Source: Clostridiales bacterium (GTDB lineage Bacteria > Bacillota > Clostridia > Christensenellales > Borkfalkiaceae). From it: a stretch of 35,077 nt of DNA. The stretch spans positions 1 to 35,077 of the forward strand of contig SVII01000015.1 in the NCBI GenBank assembly GCA_015069605.1. The letters run 5' to 3'. Made by a program: the position numbers and the translations under genes. The notes under the pieces are model-generated. The model saw only the letters and a program-made list of their open reading frames with translations, was not told the DNA's origin and did not search any database. Below are positions 32,462 through 35,077 of this stretch, piece after piece; position 1 is the stretch's first letter; every line of letters begins with the position of its first letter.

Positions 32462-32575
32462 GCGAAGTTTGAAAACCACATAGGCGGTTTTTTAAGAATA
32501 AATCAGACTACAAGATGTGTTAAACTCCTTTTTTGATGTTGGGAAGAGCCGCGGCGTTTGTCCGCGGCTCTTTCT
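32462..32575 (+). ncRNA. Candidate orphan small RNA, about 110 nt
   Basis: A promoter, a structured stretch of about 80 nt and a strong terminator-like hairpin form a self-contained transcription unit without a coding frame. AGTTT (32466-32470) pairs with AAACT (32522-32526) and CACAT (32477-32481) with ATGTG (32515-32519), giving one rod with an internal loop. An alternative AAACC/GGTTT hairpin is possible inside. The 3' hairpin has 11 perfect pairs (32544-32554 with 32562-32572) and a 7-nt loop, but the T-run after it is short (TTTCT). It lacks the motifs of SRP RNA, tmRNA, RNase P, 6S of Bacillus type, T-box and common riboswitches. The rest of the 32356-32855 gap is AT-rich and holds only the pflA promoter and leader. 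Confidence 0.55.
32544..32573 (+). terminator. Terminator-like hairpin of the small RNA
   Basis: AAGAGCCGCGG pairs perfectly with CCGCGGCTCTT around CGTTTGT. The following T-run is weak, so it could also be a stable 3' domain of the RNA. Confidence 0.65.
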
Positions 32576-32730
32576 CATTATAGCGGTGGCGAGAGCACGC
32601 GATTGGTGTTTGGAAAACATTTGAAAAATATTAAAAACGACCGAAAAACTCGATATTTAGTAGAAAAAACGAGAAATAATCGATAGAATGGATAAAATTT
32701 TTAAAAGATAAAAAAAATACTTTCAAAGAC

Positions 32731-32759
32731 TTGACAAAAATCAGGGCGTTTGCTATAAT
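32731..32759 (+). promoter_or_regulatory. SigA promoter of the pfl operon
   Basis: Perfect TTGACA and perfect TATAAT are 17 bp apart. The transcript is predicted to start near 32766, about 90 nt before pflA. Confidence 0.85.
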
Positions 32760-32779
32760 AATATGCGTGAGAAGAAAGG

Positions 32780-32811
32780 GGCGTCACGTGTTTTTGCGTG
32801 CGCCATTTTTT
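32780..32811 (+). promoter_or_regulatory. Terminator-like hairpin in the pflA leader
   Basis: GGCG-(T)-CACG (32780-32788) pairs with CGTG-CGCC (32797-32804), one T bulged, followed by A and six T. It starts only about 14 nt into the transcript, which leaves no room for an aptamer upstream. It could attenuate or tune pfl expression. It does not match the ZTP (pfl) riboswitch. Confidence 0.5.
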
Positions 32812-32855
32812 ACGAAATAACGAAAAACGAGAAAAGGTACATAGGAGGAGGAAAA

Positions 32856-33587
32856 ATGACAGGTCGTATCCATTCTTTTGAATCCTTCGGTACAGTTGAC
32901 GGTCCGGGTATCCGTTTCGTAATTTTCTTGCAAGGCTGTCCTTTGCGTTGTCAATATTGCCACAACCCTGATACGTGGAATATCGGTGGCGGTGAAGAAC
33001 ATTCGGTTGAAGACGTCGTATCCAAAGCGCTCCGTTATAGAACATATTTCGGGGACACGGGCGGTGTGACGGTGACGGGCGGCGAGCCGCTTGTGCAAAT
33101 CGATTTCGTGATAGAACTTTTCACTGTTTTAAAAGCCAAAGGCATCAACACTTGTGTGGACACGTCGGGAATTACGTTTAACCCCGATTCCAAGGAGAGC
33201 GTGGAAAAGCATAGACGTTTGTTGGAAGTGACTGATCTTGTCATGCTGGATATCAAACATATCGACGACGATGCGTGCGTTCGTTTGACAGGCAAAAGCA
33301 ATAAAAACACGTTGGCGTTTGCAAAATTTATCAGCGACAGCGGCAAGAAATTGTGGATAAGACAAGTCCTTGTGCCTGGGCATACGGACGATGAAGAAAG
33401 TTTGAAACGAACGAGATTGTTTATCGATTCCTTAAAAACGGTAGAACGTATTGAAGTCTTGCCTTATCATACTCTGGGGCTTTCCAAATATGAAAAGCTT
33501 GGTATGGAATATCCGTTGGCGGGCGTGGAAGCGCCGTCGAAGGAGAGAGTGGCGAACGCAAAGCGCATACTAATCGAGGGTAAATAA
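32856..33587 (+). CDS. pflA: Pyruvate formate-lyase activating enzyme
   Basis: This radical-SAM enzyme installs the glycyl radical on PflB under anaerobiosis. The 243 residues include C-x3-C-x2-C (Cys28, Cys32, Cys35) in 'GCPLRCQYCHNPDTW', the SAM-binding 'TGGEPL', and 'DIKH' further on. The ATG at 32856 follows AGGAGGAG; a frame reaching back to 32763 would span the leader hairpin and is rejected. Gene order is pflA, thioredoxin-like gene, pflB, which reverses the common pflB-pflA order. Confidence 0.95.
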   Translation: MTGRIHSFESFGTVDGPGIRFVIFLQGCPLRCQYCHNPDTWNIGGGEEHSVEDVVSKALRYRTYFGDTGGVTVTGGEPLVQIDFVIELFTVLKAKGINTCVDTSGITFNPDSKESVEKHRRLLEVTDLVMLDIKHIDDDACVRLTGKSNKNTLAFAKFISDSGKKLWIRQVLVPGHTDDEESLKRTRLFIDSLKTVERIEVLPYHTLGLSKYEKLGMEYPLAGVEAPSKERVANAKRILIEGK

Positions 33588-33908
33588 ATGAACGAAAAAA
33601 ATTATAAAGAAGAATTAAAGGGGCTTTGCTGTGTAGAAGTCAGCGGGGAGGCTTGCGCGAACTGTTTGACGTTGATGCCCATTTTAAAAGACTTGTGTGA
33701 TGCAAGATCGGACGTGCGTTTGGTGCACGTAGAAGCGGACTATTCGACGTTGCCTTTGATGGAAGCGTGGGAAGTGGAAAAAGTTCCCACCATTCTCTTG
33801 ATGGACGACGGGGAAATCTTTGCGCGTTGCGCAGGGTTTCAACCTGAAGAAATTTTAGAGATGTGGTTGGACGCGAAACTCGAAGAACGTAAAGCGTTGA
33901 AAAAATAA
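33588..33908 (+). CDS. Thioredoxin-like protein with CANC active site
   Basis: This 106-residue cytosolic protein has a thioredoxin fold: a redox motif C23-A-N-C26 after 'VEVSGEA', and a cis-proline motif V66-P67-T68. Cys14, Cys15 and others are additional. The motif CANC replaces the classic CGPC, and the Trp before it is missing, so potential and partners probably differ from housekeeping thioredoxin. The ATG immediately follows the pflA stop (TAAATG), with GAGGG upstream, so it is translationally coupled to pflA. Its position between activase and lyase suggests a role in reducing or protecting the glycyl-radical system, which is inference only. Confidence 0.8.
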   Translation: MNEKNYKEELKGLCCVEVSGEACANCLTLMPILKDLCDARSDVRLVHVEADYSTLPLMEAWEVEKVPTILLMDDGEIFARCAGFQPEEILEMWLDAKLEERKALKK

Positions 33909-33925
33909 ATTCGGCAATACGATCT

Positions 33926-33950
33926 AATTTTAAAAAATGTTTTTTAAATT
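33926..33950 (+). other. A/T-only hairpin between the thioredoxin-like gene and pflB
   Basis: AATTTTAAAAAA and TTTTTTAAATT arms fold around a TG turn, one T bulged. It is too AT-rich to be a firm terminator. It may set the relative mRNA level of pflB. TTGACA at 33949-33954 has no good -10 at normal spacing. Confidence 0.3.
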
Positions 33951-34023
33951 GACAAAAAGCGTTTAATTGAAAGAGGATCTGTTGATATATAAAAGAGAAA
34001 AATATTATTACAGGAGTAGAAAT

Positions 34024-35077
34024 ATGATGCAATACAAAGGTTGGGAAGGATTTGTTCCCGGTAAATGGTGCAATGATGAAGTAGATGTACGTGATTTCAT
34101 TCAGCGTAACTACACGCCTTATGAAGGCGACGCGACGTTCCTCGCGCCCGCAACGGAAGCTACGAAAAAACTTTGGGATATCGTTTGCGATTTGACCAAG
34201 AAAGAACTTGCTGCAGGCGGCGTTTTGAACGCGGATACGAAGATTGTTTCCACGCTCACCTCCCACGGCGCAGGCTATCTTGACAAAGACCTTGAAAAGA
34301 TCGTTGGCCTTCAGACGGACGAGCCTTTCAAACGTTCTCTTCAGCCTTTCGGCGGTATCCGTATGAGCGAAGGCGCTTTGGAAATGTACGGTTACACGAT
34401 CGATCCCCAAGTAAAAGAAATCTTCACGAAGTATCGTAAGACGCATAACGAAGGTGTGTTCGATGCTTATACGCCTGAAATGAGAGCGGCTCGTTCCGCA
34501 CACATTTTGACGGGTTTGCCTGATGCTTACGGTCGTGGTAGAATCATCGGTGACTATCGTCGTGTTGCTTTGTACGGTGTAGATTACCTCATTAAGAAGA
34601 AGGAAGAAGACAAACTTGCGATCAACGGCGACATGACCCCCGAAAAGGTTAGAAACCGTGAAGAAATCGCAGATCAAGTAAAAGCATTGAAGGCTTTGAA
34701 AGAAATGGCAGCTATCTATGGTTGCGATATCTCCAAACCCGCTGAAACGGCACAACAGGCTATCCAAGCATTGTACTTTGGTTACCTTGCAGCTGTTAAA
34801 GATCAGAACGGCGCGGCTATGTCCATCGGTAGAAACACCACTTTCCTTGATGTTTATATTCAGCGTGACCTTGACAAAGGTATCATTACCGAAGAAGAAG
34901 CGCAAGAATTTATCGATCATTTCGTAATGAAACTTCGTATCGTGAAATTCATGAGAACGAAGGAATACAACGAATTGTTCTCTGGTGACCCCACGTGGGT
35001 AACCGAAGCAATCGGCGGTATGGGTGTAGACGGCAGAACGCTTGTTACCAAGACGGCTTTCCGTATCTTGCACACCC
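34024..35077 (+). CDS. pflB: Pyruvate formate-lyase, 3'-truncated by window edge
   Basis: PflB is a glycyl-radical enzyme that cleaves pyruvate with CoA to acetyl-CoA and formate, a main anaerobic fermentation step. The frame starts at ATG (34024; a second ATG follows directly) 7 nt after AGGAG and stays open to the end, giving 351 visible residues of about 740. '[20 protein letters not shown]', '[22 protein letters not shown]' in two parts, 'QPFGGIRM', '[23 protein letters not shown]' in two parts and '[17 protein letters not shown]' are diagnostic. The catalytic Cys pair and the radical Gly lie beyond the window. A long opposite-strand frame here is only a shadow. Confidence 0.95.
   Translation, partial: MMQYKGWEGFVPGKWCNDEVDVRDFIQRNYTPYEGDATFLAPATEATKKLWDIVCDLTKKELAAGGVLNADTKIVSTLTSHGAGYLDKDLEKIVGLQTDEPFKRSLQPFGGIRMSEGALEMYGYTIDPQVKEIFTKYRKTHNEGVFDAYTPEMRAARSAHILTGLPDAYGRGRIIGDYRRVALYGVDYLIKKKEEDKLAINGDMTPEKVRNREEIADQVKALKALKEMAAIYGCDISKPAETAQQAIQALYFGYLAAVKDQNGAAMSIGRNTTFLDVYIQRDLDKGIITEEEAQEFIDHFVMKLRIVKFMRTKEYNELFSGDPTWVTEAIGGMGVDGRTLVTKTAFRILHT

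Noticed and set aside
32544-32573. T-box antiterminator at the GAGCCGCGG hairpin
   Set aside because: The similarity is limited to CCGCGG. There is no downstream synthetase or amino-acid gene, and pflA has its own later promoter.
32760-32855. ZTP (pfl) riboswitch before pflA
   Set aside because: The conserved aptamer bases were not found and the hairpin begins about 14 nt into the transcript.
33640-35073. Antisense frame of 477 codons opposite the thioredoxin-like gene and pflB
   Set aside because: It spans two real plus-strand genes and the gap between them, and has no ribosome site or family motifs.

Overview
The window reads as a chromosomal segment of a low-to-moderate GC Firmicute, most likely an anaerobic Clostridia-type bacterium. 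The clues are class 1B dihydroorotate dehydrogenase with its PyrK subunit, strong AGGAGG-type ribosome binding sites, near-consensus SigA promoters, AT-rich spacers, meso-diaminopimelate dehydrogenase, DUF1540, YitT, RqcP, DUF1846 and GtrA/YfhO families, and pyruvate formate-lyase. The species cannot be named from this sequence. There is no rRNA, tRNA, CRISPR array, phage or transposase gene.

Layout. 1-3293: the 3' part of a pyrimidine operon, pyrF (cut at its 5' end)-pyrK-pyrD-pyrE. 3294-4693: a probable wreck of a DHHW-type gene, then trpS and two terminators. 4706-6674, minus strand: HU on its own promoter, and an rplI-yitT unit. 6818-8327, plus strand: a DUF1540 Cys-rich mini-protein and a PfoR-like PTS IIC membrane protein. 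8429-9907, minus: a DUF1846 protein. 10151-13429, plus: macro-domain/HTH protein, vWA protein, and a PlsC-type acyltransferase with a zinc ribbon. 13499-13993, minus: a Nudix hydrolase. 14397-16873, plus: a divergent adenylosuccinate synthetase and diaminopimelate dehydrogenase. 17008-20674, minus: rqcP-ispDF, an orphan membrane protein, then radA. The orphan gene is bracketed by two clusters of short, unrelated hairpins. 20768-28910, plus: rpoB-rpoC behind a leader of about 260 nt. 29092-32355: YfhO- and GtrA-family polymer-glycosylation membrane proteins. 32427-32575: a probable orphan small RNA gene. 32856-35077: pflA, a thioredoxin-like gene, and pflB (cut by the window end).

Most genes are housekeeping: pyrimidine and purine synthesis, transcription, translation quality control, isoprenoid and peptidoglycan precursors, and fermentation. 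Twelve promoters with 17-bp spacers and about ten intrinsic terminators divide the window into short transcription units. The parts that standard genes do not explain are the hairpin clusters around the orphan gene, the unassigned RNA at 32462-32575, terminator-like hairpins in the purA and pflA leaders, the macro-HTH/vWA pair, the thioredoxin-like gene between pflA and pflB, and several odd features of RpoB (acidic tail, insertion, and Lys at a rifampicin-contact position).
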